DNA of 56,562 bases from a virus. The stretch spans positions 1 through 56,562 of the IMG/VR virus record IMGVR_UViG_3300028802_000016; one strand, given 5' to 3'. Shown piece by piece: positions 6,814-14,209 of this stretch. How positions within the stretch are numbered: position 1 is the first letter of the stretch; each line of letters opens with the position of its first letter. The translations under genes were made by a program, and so were the position numbers. Below the pieces are notes generated by a model. It did not search any database. It was not told the DNA's origin and worked only from the letters and a program-made list of their open reading frames with translations.

Positions 6814-7703
6814 TGGCCGCCTCCCCGATCGAGCAGGAAGTGTGGATCGAGACGATCCGCACTCCCCATGTCCGGGAGAGGAGTGGCGTCCTGCGGTCCC
6901 TCGCCGACAGCATCGAGAAGAACGGCCTGCGCCACCCCGTCGCCGTCTGGGACGACGGCACCCTCCTCTCCGGCGGCCGACGGCTGCGGGCCCACTTCCT
7001 GCTCGGCAAGCCCACCATCCGCGCCGTCTTCGTCAACACCATCGAGGATGCCGCCAAGCGGCTGCTGTGCGACAACCAGGACGATTTCGAGTCCGTCCCG
7101 ATGCGCGCCTCGGAGATGTGCCGCCTGTGGGAGCTGCTGCGCCGCCTGGACGCCCCCGCCGCCGCCCTGCGCCGCCGCGAAGCCCAGCGACGCGGTATCG
7201 CCCTGCGCCGCGAGACGCAGGCCGGAAAGCGCAGACCCGGCCGGTCGTCGAGCCGCAGCGATGACTACGTTCTCGGCGTCATCTGTGAGCCGTTCGCCAT
7301 GTCCAGCGCCACGGCCCGCCGGTACGAGGTCATCTACCAGCACGCCACCGGCGTCTCCATGGTCGGCGACGACAAGCACGAGCTGGCCGTCAAGCTGCTC
7401 GCCGAGCTGGACGAGGGCAGCCCCGTGTGGCCCGCCTATCAGCAGTTGCTCGGTGTACGCCCGGCGCTGGTCTCCCGGCCGAAGGCGGTAGTCCCGGTCG
7501 AGCCCGCCGCCGCCGCCAAGCAGCGCGCGGCCTGGGACCGGGGGCTTCCCCAGCTGGAAGGTCTCATCGCGGGTCTCGCCGAGCTGGGCCCGCCCCACCC
7601 TGACCTGACCTGGAACGAGGTCGGTCCCGTGCATGCCCAGCTCACGAACGTACGCCGCGAGCTGGAAAAGATGATCAAGAAGATGAAGGAGATCAGCAAG
7701 TGA
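6813..7703 (+). CDS. ParB-like nuclease-domain protein
   Basis: The 296-residue protein has an N-terminal ParB/sulfiredoxin-fold domain, seen as H-V-R-E-R-S-G-V-L-R-S-L-A-D-S-I, then N-G-L-R-H-P-V-A-V, and D-G-T-L-L-S-G-G-R-R-L-R-A-H. The SGGRR box corresponds to the GERR/GxRR nucleotide-binding motif of ParB, a CTPase fold. A coiled-coil-like C-terminus ends in lysines. No ParA partner or parS-like array was seen. ParB-like proteins near actinophage terminase genes are common and may regulate transcription or modify DNA. The start overlaps the previous stop and the end overlaps the second ParB-like gene. Confidence 0.8.
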   Translation: MAASPIEQEVWIETIRTPHVRERSGVLRSLADSIEKNGLRHPVAVWDDGTLLSGGRRLRAHFLLGKPTIRAVFVNTIEDAAKRLLCDNQDDFESVPMRASEMCRLWELLRRLDAPAAALRRREAQRRGIALRRETQAGKRRPGRSSSRSDDYVLGVICEPFAMSSATARRYEVIYQHATGVSMVGDDKHELAVKLLAELDEGSPVWPAYQQLLGVRPALVSRPKAVVPVEPAAAAKQRAAWDRGLPQLEGLIAGLAELGPPHPDLTWNEVGPVHAQLTNVRRELEKMIKKMKEISK

Positions 7704-8494
7704 CCGCATCCCGGCAGATCGAACCCCGCGTCACCTACGAGATGGTCGAAGTCAAGGTCGGCGACCTCTGGGTGGACCCGAACGTCCAGCGCAGCCTCAA
7801 GAAGGCCCGGGTCGGCAGGATGGCCGTCGAGTTCAACGCCGACGCGCTCGGGGTGCTCACCACCTCGTTCCGCTCGCCGCGCCGCATCCACGTCATCGAC
7901 GGCCAGCACCGCTACCGCGCCGCCGAGGCCGCCGCCTACAGCGGCAAGATCCAGACGATGCAGTACCGGGGGCTGACCGTCCCCGAGGAAGCCGCCCTGT
8001 TCCGCCTGCTCAACACGACCGAGAAGGTCACGCGTGTCGACCAGTTCCTGGTCTCCTGCGTCGAGCAGAACCCCGACGCCGTGCACCTGGCCGCCATCGT
8101 CGCCGAGTACGGCTGGGAGGTCTCCCCCAACACCGCCGAAGGCCGACTGACCGCCATCGGCAGCATGGAACGCGTGTACGCCATGGACCCCAACGCGGCC
8201 AAGGCCACCCTGCACGTGCTCACCAAGGCGTACGGCCGCCGCCCCGCCGCCGTCCAGGGCGCGCTGCTGGTCGGACTCGGCCGGATGTTCACCAAGTACG
8301 GCATCGACGCCATCGACCTGGAAGACCTGTCGCAGCGCCTCGCGAAGATCCCCGGCGGCCCCGACGCCCTGATCGGCAACGCCCGGGGCCAGAAGCTGAC
8401 CCGCACCGGCGACCTCTCCACGCAGGTCGCCCGGATCGTCGTGGACCTCTACAACCAGCGCCGCCGGACCACCGCGCTGCCCCGCTGGGAATGA
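7700..8494 (+). CDS. Second ParB-like protein (DGQHR type)
   Basis: The 264-residue protein contains V-G-D-L-W-V-D-P-N-V-Q-R, then H-V-I-D-G-Q-H-R-Y-R-A-A-E near residue 57. This is the signature of the DGQHR/ParB-like fold found in phage and DNA-modification systems. The remainder is helical with no zinc or nuclease motif. The GTG start overlaps the preceding stop, so the pair is co-translated. Whether it binds DNA or a nucleotide cannot be decided from sequence. Confidence 0.72.
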   Translation: MTASRQIEPRVTYEMVEVKVGDLWVDPNVQRSLKKARVGRMAVEFNADALGVLTTSFRSPRRIHVIDGQHRYRAAEAAAYSGKIQTMQYRGLTVPEEAALFRLLNTTEKVTRVDQFLVSCVEQNPDAVHLAAIVAEYGWEVSPNTAEGRLTAIGSMERVYAMDPNAAKATLHVLTKAYGRRPAAVQGALLVGLGRMFTKYGIDAIDLEDLSQRLAKIPGGPDALIGNARGQKLTRTGDLSTQVARIVVDLYNQRRRTTALPRWE

Positions 8495-8832
8495 CCGCCC
8501 GTCGCCGCCGCCGCCCCACGCCGCCCCCGCAGCCGCTGCCCTCGCAGCGGCCGGGGGCGGCCCCCACCGGCGTGTGGCTCGACCGGGGCGGCCAGGCCCA
8601 GAAGACCGGCGTCGTCTGGCTCAAGCGGCCGATGCCGAACGGTCAGTGGCCGCCGGACCAGCGGGCGCCCCGCGACGACTCGTTCTCCTGGCTGGTCCGC
8701 TCGCACTGCGGGCACGAGGGCGGGGGAAGGCTGTGGGCGTTCTACGACGAGAAGTACGCCGACCAGTATGGGGACATCTTCCGGGAGAACCCCTGCTTCT
8801 ACACCCGCTGCCAAGATCGGAAACGACGCTAG
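8491..8832 (+). CDS. Small Arg/Pro-rich protein with a Cys/His cluster
   Basis: The 113-residue protein starts at an ATG overlapping the previous stop. The first 30 residues are Arg-, Pro- and Gln-rich. The second half has S-H-C-G-H-E-G-G-G and C-F-Y-T-R-C, which may bind zinc. The GATCGGAAAC variant of the recurring motif lies in its last codons and directly precedes the ribosome-binding site of the next gene. No family is recognised. Confidence 0.55.
   Translation: MTARRRRRPTPPPQPLPSQRPGAAPTGVWLDRGGQAQKTGVVWLKRPMPNGQWPPDQRAPRDDSFSWLVRSHCGHEGGGRLWAFYDEKYADQYGDIFRENPCFYTRCQDRKRR
8812..8824 (+). promoter_or_regulatory. GATCGGAAAC motif variant before a Shine-Dalgarno sequence
   Basis: CAAGATCGGAAAC is followed after about seven bases by AGGGGG and the ATG at 8843. 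It is one of six copies placed just upstream of a ribosome-binding site. Confidence 0.5.
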
Positions 8833-8842
8833 GGGGTACGTC

Positions 8843-9052
8843 ATGAATGCAGCGAGAGCCCGCCGACGCTGGCTGGCATGGTGCCGGTACGTGAACGCGA
8901 CACAGACGCAGGCGAACCGCTCCCGGGGATGGGGCACCGACATCCACGCCGGGCAGGCCAAGGCGTATCAGGACTACACGTTTGCCGGACGCGCTGCCCC
9001 GCGCGGAGCCCGCCTCGTCTACTACCCGAGATGGGGTCACACCCGTGGCTAG
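8843..9052 (+). CDS. Small basic protein, unknown
   Basis: The 69-residue protein starts M-N-A-A-R-A-R-R-R-W-L-A-W and is rich in Arg, Trp and Tyr. AGGGGG lies seven bases before the ATG, which decides this start over an earlier in-frame ATG inside the previous gene. The end overlaps the GTG of the next gene. Function unknown; a basic aromatic composition fits nucleic acid binding. Confidence 0.55.
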   Translation: MNAARARRRWLAWCRYVNATQTQANRSRGWGTDIHAGQAKAYQDYTFAGRAAPRGARLVYYPRWGHTRG

Positions 9053-9410
9053 CTGGGCGTGGCCGCACACCCCGAACAGCTCCTTCGCCCGAATCGTGCT
9101 GGCCGACGGCCCGTTCGCCGGGCAGGAGATCGGCTTCGTGCCGCCCGACACCGGCTCGCCCGCACAAGTCGTCTGGTCGGCCTGGCTGACCGGCGTCGGC
9201 TTCACCGCCTACCTGTACGAGTGGCATGGCGAGGTCACCACCGACCGGGGCCGGACGGATGCGCTGCTCTTTCGCGCCACCGGCCGTCGCCTGGCCGCCC
9301 TGGAGATGCCGCCGCTGCTCGGTGAAGACGTCGAGGTGTGGGCCGACGGCGCCGCCCTGATCGTCTCCGCCACCCAGGTCCCGGCCGAGATGATCTGGCC
9401 AGGGCTGTAG
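9045..9410 (+). CDS. Unknown protein, beta-rich
   Basis: The 121-residue product starts at a GTG overlapping the preceding stop, with GATGGGG eight bases upstream. The sequence alternates hydrophobic and polar residues (F-A-R-I-V-L-A, E-I-G-F-V, F-T-A-Y-L-Y-E-W) and looks mostly beta. It has no cysteines and no catalytic motif that I recognise. Confidence 0.6.
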   Translation: MASWAWPHTPNSSFARIVLADGPFAGQEIGFVPPDTGSPAQVVWSAWLTGVGFTAYLYEWHGEVTTDRGRTDALLFRATGRRLAALEMPPLLGEDVEVWADGAALIVSATQVPAEMIWPGL

Positions 9411-9411
9411 C

Positions 9412-9424
9412 CAAGATCCAAAAC
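9412..9424 (+). promoter_or_regulatory. GATCCAAAAC motif variant before a Shine-Dalgarno sequence
   Basis: CAAGATCCAAAAC lies in the 34-base gap between two genes and is followed by GGAAAGG and the ATG at 9445. Here the element does not overlap a coding region, so coding constraint cannot explain it. Confidence 0.5.
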
Positions 9425-9444
9425 GAACGGAAAGGCCCCCTGGC

Positions 9445-9615
9445 ATGACCAAGATGATCAAGGTGATCAACCGTTACGAAGCCGCTGTCCGCTGGGAACT
9501 CGCCCGCCAGATCGTCCGTGAATGCAAGAACTACGGGTTCCCCGTCACTCTCACCGATGTGGCCGAGGTCCACGCGGCCGAGCGCCAGTACGACAGGGCC
9601 ACCCGCACCGCATGA
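9445..9615 (+). CDS. Small helical protein, unknown
   Basis: The 56-residue frame begins M-T-K-M-I-K-V-I-N-R-Y-E and encodes a Lys/Arg/Glu-rich, mostly helical peptide with one cysteine. GGAAAGG lies nine bases upstream. Its stop overlaps the start of the next gene in an ATGA arrangement. Function is unknown. Confidence 0.6.
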   Translation: MTKMIKVINRYEAAVRWELARQIVRECKNYGFPVTLTDVAEVHAAERQYDRATRTA

Positions 9616-9821
9616 TCACCCTCCGGTACGCCACCCCCGAGGAGGAGCGCCCCGTCCACTGCGGCGCGAAGCGCTCCCCCCGGGGCGCCGTCGTGTGCGA
9701 GAAGCCCGCCTTCCACCGGCAGGGATGCAAGCTCGTCCCCGGCCACGCCTGCGCCGGACGCGGCAGGCGTGGCCAGTGGTACTTCTGGTTCTCCCCCTGG
9801 CCCTGGGACCGCTGCCGGTAG
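9612..9821 (+). CDS. Small Cys/His protein, probably zinc-binding
   Basis: The 69-residue protein has C-G-A-K-R, V-V-C-E-K-P-A-F-H, G-C-K-L-V-P-G-H and a final C, spaced like a treble-clef or zinc-ribbon site. The similar pattern H-x-P-G-x-C-K-G occurs in two head-region proteins of this phage. The ATG overlaps the previous stop. The role is unknown; position before the terminase genes suggests packaging or host takeover. Confidence 0.6.
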   Translation: MITLRYATPEEERPVHCGAKRSPRGAVVCEKPAFHRQGCKLVPGHACAGRGRRGQWYFWFSPWPWDRCR

Positions 9822-9844
9822 GCTGGCTCCCGTAGGAGGAGCCC

Positions 9845-10582
9845 ATGACACGCCGCCCGAAGCGCCACGGAACCAGCAGCAACGACCACAGCCGTTCCCC
9901 CGAGGTACTGAACGCGCTGGAGCGCAAGAAGATCGAGCTTGACCCGCTGCTCGACGCCTGGGAGCAGCAGCCCAGCGAGACCCCCCGCGACTACGGCCTG
10001 TTCTGCATGTACCGAGACCACGGCAAGATCCGCACCATCGCGCAGATCGCCACCATGTCCCCGCTCACCTACGCGACCGTCGCCCGCATCGGCCGCATGA
10101 AGCGCTGGGTCGAACGTGCTGGCCTCTGGGACGCCGAGCAGGACCGCATCACCACCATTCGCCTCCAGGACGCCCGCGAGGACATGGCCCGCCGCCACGT
10201 CAAGGCCGCCGGGCTGCTGATGGACAAAGCCCTGGAGCGGCTGAAGTCGCTCAACCCGGACAAGATCAGCCCGCACGCCCTCATCCTCATGATCGACACC
10301 GCCGCGAGGATCGAACGCGCCGCGCTGGGCCTGGAGAAGGGCACCACCGCCCCGCAGACCTCCGTGACCGTCGCCGCCACCACGCAGACCGACGCCGCCG
10401 GGAAGCCGGAGATGCGCGTCGAGATCGGCGTGCAGCATGACAGGATCATGGCGTCTCTCGACCAGATGGTCTCCCGGATGAGCCCCGAGCAGTTGGCCGC
10501 CGGGTACGAGGAGCTGACCGCGAGCGCAGAGGAGGCGACTCGCGGGATTGACGCCGCCCTTCCTGCACCTCCTCCGCAGTGA
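9845..10582 (+). CDS. terS: Terminase small subunit
   Basis: The 245-residue protein matches actinophage small terminase subunits. A basic N-terminus is followed by a helix-turn-helix-like region around residues 50-90 (I-A-Q-I-A-T-M-S, then Y-A-T-V-A-R-I-G-R-M-K-R-W). A long helical oligomerisation segment and an acidic Ala/Glu-rich tail complete it. Small subunits recognise the packaging site and stimulate the large subunit. GTAGGAGGA lies just upstream of the ATG, and the end lies about 170 bases before terL. Confidence 0.75.
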   Translation: MTRRPKRHGTSSNDHSRSPEVLNALERKKIELDPLLDAWEQQPSETPRDYGLFCMYRDHGKIRTIAQIATMSPLTYATVARIGRMKRWVERAGLWDAEQDRITTIRLQDAREDMARRHVKAAGLLMDKALERLKSLNPDKISPHALILMIDTAARIERAALGLEKGTTAPQTSVTVAATTQTDAAGKPEMRVEIGVQHDRIMASLDQMVSRMSPEQLAAGYEELTASAEEATRGIDAALPAPPPQ

Positions 10583-10740
10583 AGGCGCTGGCGCGGCTGG
10601 GGGTCGCCCGCGTGCCGGGCGGCCGGGCGACCCCCGGTGACCGCATCCTTGCCATGATTGACTGGATGGCATTGTTCCTGCCGTCGGCTGTCCTCGTCGG
10701 CGAGATGATGCAGCCCGTTCTCGTCATCTCGATTGCGTAG
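10579..10740 (+). CDS. Possible 53-residue protein between terS and terL
   Basis: A GTG overlapping the terS stop opens a frame that ends just before terL. The C-terminal half is hydrophobic (M-A-L-F-L-P-S-A-V-L-V, then V-L-V-I-S-I-A), suggesting a small membrane protein. Codon use is less biased than in the flanking genes and no separate ribosome-binding site is seen, so this call is uncertain. Confidence 0.4.
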   Translation: MKALARLGVARVPGGRATPGDRILAMIDWMALFLPSAVLVGEMMQPVLVISIA

Positions 10741-10749
10741 TTTTCGATC

Positions 10750-12204
10750 ATGAGCCTGTCCGCCGCCCAGAAGCTGGCGCTGCTCCCGGCCAAGCTGCGC
10801 CGCGCCTGGCTGGCCGCCCAGAAGCGCGAGACCCTGGAGGAGATCCAGAAGGGCGCCTGGTGGTGGGTCGGCCGCCCCGAGCAGTTCAAGCCCCCCGGTG
10901 ACTGGCTTGTCTGGCTCATCCTGTCCGGCCGTGGCTGGGGCAAGACCCGCACCGGCGCCGAAGACCTCCTCGATCGCGTCTTCAAGCATCCCGTCGACAT
11001 GGTGGGCCAGCGCACCGAGTGGCTGGTCATCGCCGAGACCCTGAACGATTGCCGCACCGCCTGCATTGAGGGCAACAGCGGCATCCTCAGCGTGCTCAGC
11101 CGCATGGGCATGGAGAAGGCCAAGGACTTCCGCTACTGGAAGTCGCCCAAGCTGATGATCGAATTCTCCAGCGGGCAGGTCATCTATTTCGAAGGCGCCG
11201 ACAACGCCGACGTCGGCCGTGGCTACAACGCCGCCGGGCTCTGGGCCGACGAGCTGGCGAAGTGGCGCTACACCTGGAATGCCTGGTACGAGGGCATCCT
11301 CCCGTCGCTGCGCGCCCCGCTGATCGACGACCACCCCCGCGCCGTCATCACCACCACCCCGAAGCCGATCAAGCTGCTGATCGAGTGGAAGCACAAGACC
11401 GACGGCACGGTGGTCATCACCACCGGCTCGATCTTCGACAACATCGCCAACCTCTCCCGCCATGTGGTGGAAGAGCTGAAGAAGATCTACGAGGGCACCC
11501 GCGCCGGGTTGCAGGAGCTGTACGGCCACCTGATCGAGGAGGTCGAAGGCGCGCTGTGGCAGCGTCCCATGATCGAAAACAACCGCGTAAAGCCCGCTGA
11601 CCTGCCCGAACTGAAGATGACCGTCGTCTCCATGGACCCCGGCGCCACCGGCGCAGGCGACGAGACCGGGCTGGTGGCCTGCGGGCGCGGCTACAACGGC
11701 GATGACTACCTGCTGGCCGACTGGACGAAGAAGATCGTCGGGCACGCCGCCGCCCGGCGCGGCTGGGAGATGTTCATCCAGTACGACGCGACCTGGTTCA
11801 TCGTCGAGACGAACATGGGCAAGAAGTGGCTGATCCAGGTGGTGCAGGACGCGTACGCCGAGATGCAGAAGGAGCATGCGCCCGGCTGCGATGGCGAGGA
11901 CTGCGAAGGCTGCCTGCTCCCGCCCGGCCCGGCCCCGATCAAGGAGGTGACCTCCCTGGCCGGGAAGAAGCTGCGCGCCGAACCGGTCGCCTCCCGCTAC
12001 GAGCAGAACCGCTGGCATCACGCCGGTACGTTCATCGAGCTGGAGGACCAGCTCTGCACGTGGGTGCCCGAGGATGCGAAGAGCCCGGACCGGATCGACG
12101 CCCTCGTGCAGGCCGGTCTGTTCCTGATGGGCAAGGAGAACAAGCTGGTCCGCGTCGCCGCCCCCGCCGACATGCTGATGCCGGTCAGCTCTCCGTACGG
12201 GTAG
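10750..12204 (+). CDS. terL: Terminase large subunit
   Basis: The 484-residue protein carries the packaging ATPase Walker A motif L-S-G-R-G-W-G-K-T-R-T-G-A-E near residue 60. A Walker B-like segment follows (A-A-G-L-W-A-D-E-L-A-K-W, around residue 165). The C-terminal half holds the RNase H-like nuclease with V-S-M-D-P-G-A-T as its first acidic strand. It packages DNA into the prohead through the portal. The ATG at 10750 has no Shine-Dalgarno sequence; instead TTTTCGATC abuts it directly, the recurring motif in reverse orientation. A second copy (sense) lies inside at 11568-11580. Confidence 0.92.
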   Translation: MSLSAAQKLALLPAKLRRAWLAAQKRETLEEIQKGAWWWVGRPEQFKPPGDWLVWLILSGRGWGKTRTGAEDLLDRVFKHPVDMVGQRTEWLVIAETLNDCRTACIEGNSGILSVLSRMGMEKAKDFRYWKSPKLMIEFSSGQVIYFEGADNADVGRGYNAAGLWADELAKWRYTWNAWYEGILPSLRAPLIDDHPRAVITTTPKPIKLLIEWKHKTDGTVVITTGSIFDNIANLSRHVVEELKKIYEGTRAGLQELYGHLIEEVEGALWQRPMIENNRVKPADLPELKMTVVSMDPGATGAGDETGLVACGRGYNGDDYLLADWTKKIVGHAAARRGWEMFIQYDATWFIVETNMGKKWLIQVVQDAYAEMQKEHAPGCDGEDCEGCLLPPGPAPIKEVTSLAGKKLRAEPVASRYEQNRWHHAGTFIELEDQLCTWVPEDAKSPDRIDALVQAGLFLMGKENKLVRVAAPADMLMPVSSPYG

Positions 12205-12338
12205 GCTGCGGCCATCGAATCGGCCGGGACTACCGCCCCGGATCGGTCTGTGGGATGAATCGCGGCAGTGCCGCGACACTTAAGACGGCCGGACTACCCC
12301 GCATCGCCAGGGGCTCCGGCCGTTCCCATGTCCGGACA
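12205..12338 (+). other. Non-coding stretch with tandem hairpins
   Basis: No gene is seen. Three hairpins lie in a row: CCGGG/CCCGG near 12227-12245, an 8-bp stem TCGCGGCA/TGCCGCGA (12260-12276), and a 9-bp stem ACGGCCGGA/TCCGGCCGT (12285-12323). The first and third carry a loop-side G-A-C-T-A-C-C word that also occurs in a tRNA-like gene at 14151. The purpose is unknown. Confidence 0.4.
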
Positions 12339-12339
12339 C

Positions 12340-12381
12340 GCTAAAGGCCCGGCCCCACGGGGGATGGGCTGGGCCTTTAGC
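12340..12381. terminator. Strong bidirectional terminator
   Basis: The arms CTAAAGGCCCGGCCC and GGGCTGGGCCTTTAG pair almost perfectly around a ten-base loop. It lies between terL (plus) and the convergent gene at 12502-12777 (minus), so it can end transcription in both directions. Confidence 0.75.
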
Positions 12382-12501
12382 TGGCAGGCTTGCGCTCTTC
12401 TGTCCGGCTCCTCAGGGGCATCCCCTGCGGGTTGCGGCTGCCCCGGTGCACTCGGGGGAGGCTGCCGGTCACCACCGGGAGACCCGAACCGGGCCCTGCC
12501 A

Positions 12502-12777
12502 TCAGCGCTTCGACGCTACACCCCGGCGCCCGCGCCGCCTGCCGCGAAGGCGTGCCATCCGCTTGCGCCGCACCTCCGCCAGCTCGGTGATCAGGTCAGA
12601 CAGGGCCCCGCTGTCCAGCGTGGGGAAGGTGGCGATGGTGCGCACACGCTCGGCGTACGGCAGCTCGGAGGTGCACAGGTCCCTGGCGTACTGCACCTGC
12701 TCCCGCGAGGGCGGCTGCGCCCACGAGTTGATCTGCGGGGGTACGAATGCTTCCTGTTCCATCTCCAGCGTCTCCAT
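12502..12777 (-). CDS. Small helical protein, DUF3072-like C-terminus
   Basis: The 91-residue protein starts M-E-T-L-E-M-E-Q with GGAGG six bases upstream. Residues 25-70 read R-E-Q-V-Q-Y-A-R-D-L-C, then S-D-L-I-T-E-L-A, a pattern found in many actinobacterial and phage proteins that end in a short helix pair. The C-terminus is Arg-rich (R-G-R-R-R-G-R-R). It is the only minus-strand gene in this stretch and faces the rightward genes, so a regulatory role is possible. Confidence 0.6.
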   Translation of the reverse strand: METLEMEQEAFVPPQINSWAQPPSREQVQYARDLCTSELPYAERVRTIATFPTLDSGALSDLITELAEVRRKRMARLRGRRRGRRGVASKR

Positions 12778-12872
12778 CGCTGACCTCCGCCTTTCCCGGG
12801 GGTTTCTCTCTCTCAAGAGTGACAGAAAATCAGCACAAGGCAAGCCGAAAAGGGCTCCTCGTCCGCCGGGGG

Positions 12873-12901
12873 TTGACGGCCCTGGACTCCCTCCGTATGC
12901 T
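12873..12901 (+). promoter_or_regulatory. Promoter with TTGACG and TATGCT boxes
   Basis: TTGACG (12873-12878) and TATGCT (12896-12901) are separated by 17 bases. The leader CTGACAGACCGACA and AGGAGGG follow, then the ATG at 12936. It is the clearest member of the repeated promoter family. Confidence 0.75.
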
Positions 12902-12935
12902 GGAAGCTGACAGACCGACAAGGAGGGTGTTTCAG

Positions 12936-13106
12936 ATGCGGCGGATAGCGGTCAGTGAACTGCACAAGGACTCCCAGGTGATTCTCAAGAGCGGCACCTA
13001 CACCGTGACCGCCGAGCCGATCAACACCGGCAACTCGTCCATCGTGAAGCTCGACGGCCTGGGTATCCGGGACTGGGCGAACGCCAAGACCGTTAAGGTC
13101 GCCTGA
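12936..13106 (+). CDS. Small protein, unknown
   Basis: The 56-residue protein starts M-R-R-I-A-V-S-E-L-H and is largely beta (V-I-L-K-S-G-T-Y-T-V-T-A). It ends in a short basic stretch. AGGAGGG lies eight bases upstream and a strong promoter precedes it, so it is well expressed. Length and fold resemble small SH3-like beta barrels, but no family is recognised. Its stop overlaps the next start. Confidence 0.65.
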   Translation: MRRIAVSELHKDSQVILKSGTYTVTAEPINTGNSSIVKLDGLGIRDWANAKTVKVA

Positions 13107-13465
13107 TGGACCCCGGAATCGCCGACGCCATCAACCGCCGCACAGCGCAGGCCGTCGCCGCCCGCATGGACGGCATCGACGTCGGCCTGGACATCCGCTT
13201 CCCCGAGGTCGGCAGCCCCTGGTACCACGGGAGTATGGCCGCCACGATCATGGGTGAGAACCCTGACGCGGGACCCCAGGATCTGCGCTGGCTCGTCAGC
13301 GCTCTCGGCCTCGCCACGTGGGGCACGGGTTTCGACGGCACCCCTGCCGACGCCGACTGGGACAACCTGTATTCCCACCTACGGGCCGAGGTTGTGGCCC
13401 GCAGGGATCGTGACCCGGAAATCCCCTGCGTTGCGGCGTCGACCGCTGTGGCGTCTGGTGTGTAG
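13106..13465 (+). CDS. Unknown protein, 119 residues
   Basis: The ATG overlaps the previous stop. The sequence has a helical N-terminus (D-P-G-I-A-D-A-I-N-R-R-T), a central D-I-R-F-P-E-V-G-S-P-W-Y-H-G-S-M, and a helical C-terminus. It is acidic overall. I recognise no motif. It is co-transcribed with the 56-residue gene from the promoter at 12873. Confidence 0.6.
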   Translation: MDPGIADAINRRTAQAVAARMDGIDVGLDIRFPEVGSPWYHGSMAATIMGENPDAGPQDLRWLVSALGLATWGTGFDGTPADADWDNLYSHLRAEVVARRDRDPEIPCVAASTAVASGV

Positions 13466-13479
13466 GGTCATGAGATACA

Positions 13480-13574
13480 GGAGGGGACCGGGGAAGGCCT
13501 TAGCCTCCTTGGTCTGTCAACCCGGACGGTTGCCCCCGCCGCCGTCCGGGAGGTGAGGCCACCCGGTCCCCTCC
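13480..13574 (+). ncRNA. Structured RNA element with a 13-bp closing stem
   Basis: A perfect 13-bp stem GGAGGGGACCGGG (13480-13492) with CCCGGTCCCCTCC (13562-13574) closes the element. Inside, CCCGGACGG (13521-13529) pairs with CCGTCCGGG (13542-13550), and GGCCT pairs with AGGCC, giving a multi-branch fold. It lies in a 143-base gap and is followed by the ribosome-binding site of the next gene. It could be a 5' leader regulator, a processed small RNA or a terminator-like barrier. No known class is recognised. Confidence 0.55.
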
Positions 13575-13608
13575 GCACCGCCCGACACACTCTCCGAGGA
13601 GAACCCCT

Positions 13609-13809
13609 GTGGACCTGACCCTGCACGTCGCGGACGAGAACGGCCTCATCAACCTGGGCGGCATCGTCCCGCCCGGCGCGCACTACACCGCCGCCCGCAA
13701 CGAGAACACCGGCGTCGTCCGCCTCGTCCCGGTGAAGGTCGCCACGACCGTCGTGCAGGCCCCCGACCCCGTCCAGGCGAACAGCCCGGACACGCAGCCC
13801 TGGGCCTGA
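13609..13809 (+). CDS. Small protein, possibly AbrB-like
   Basis: The 66-residue product starts at GTG with GAGGAGAA seven bases upstream. The first 45 residues read D-L-T-L-H-V-A-D-E-N-G-L-I-N-L, then G-A-H-Y-T-A-A-R, then V-V-R-L-V-P-V-K. This resembles the swapped-hairpin AbrB fold, used by small DNA-binding regulators, but the match is weak. A Pro-rich tail ends the protein. It directly follows the structured element at 13480-13574, so its expression may be controlled by that RNA. Confidence 0.55.
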   Translation: MDLTLHVADENGLINLGGIVPPGAHYTAARNENTGVVRLVPVKVATTVVQAPDPVQANSPDTQPWA

Positions 13810-14102
13810 CCCAAGACCCCCGCCCCGGACCGTCGTGTGGGCTGCAACCCCGTAGTGTCACCCGCCTTTGCAGAGGTGCGACCTGGGCGAGACTTCGGTC
13901 TCAGTAGCAGGAGGAGTGTCGAGCGGCCCGGGGCGGGCCAATACCAGCAAACGCCCGTGAGCTAGTTGTGCACGCCAGTCGTGGCGTTGACGGAGACAAA
14001 AACCGGGCAAGCAGGGAAGAGCCGGGACGACGGTAACGGTGACGACCTGATGCACGAAGCCTGGTGGTGGCTGCTGTAGGGCAGTAAGCGCCGTCAGGCC
14101 CT
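13810..14102 (+). other. ORF-free region before the tRNA cluster
   Basis: I see no gene. Small hairpins are present, including GAGAC-TTCG-GTCTC near 13893, GGCCCG-GGG-CGGGCC near 13935, and AACGCC paired with GGCGTT across about 27 bases. No tRNA T-arm signature is present. Large phage RNAs such as GOLLD and ROOL sit next to tRNA clusters in other genomes, so a non-coding RNA is possible, but nothing here identifies one. Confidence 0.35.
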
Positions 14103-14197
14103 GGGGAGATAGCTCAGCAGGCAGAGCGCACCTCGCTTAGAGGTCAGCCGGACTACCGAGCCGGTAAGAGGTCGCAGGTTCAAGTCCTGCTCTCCCC
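14103..14197 (+). tRNA. tRNA-like gene with an insertion in the anticodon arm
   Basis: The acceptor GGGGAGA pairs fully with TCTCCCC. The D-stem is GCTC/GAGC and the T-arm is GCAGG-TTCAAGT-CCTGC. The anticodon arm is oversized: 47 bases separate the D-stem and T-stem instead of about 23. A direct repeat AGAGGTC (14139-14145, 14167-14173) spaced by 28 bases brackets the extra sequence, which contains CCGG-ACTACCGAG-CCGG. If the first part is the real arm, the anticodon could be CTT, but base 33 would not be T. I cannot assign an amino acid. No CCA is encoded. Confidence 0.6.
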
Positions 14198-14209
14198 TCG
14201 AAACCGCAA

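Noticed and set aside
9612-9821. An HNH nuclease.
   Set aside because: It has cysteines and histidines but no HNH spacing; only zinc binding is supported.
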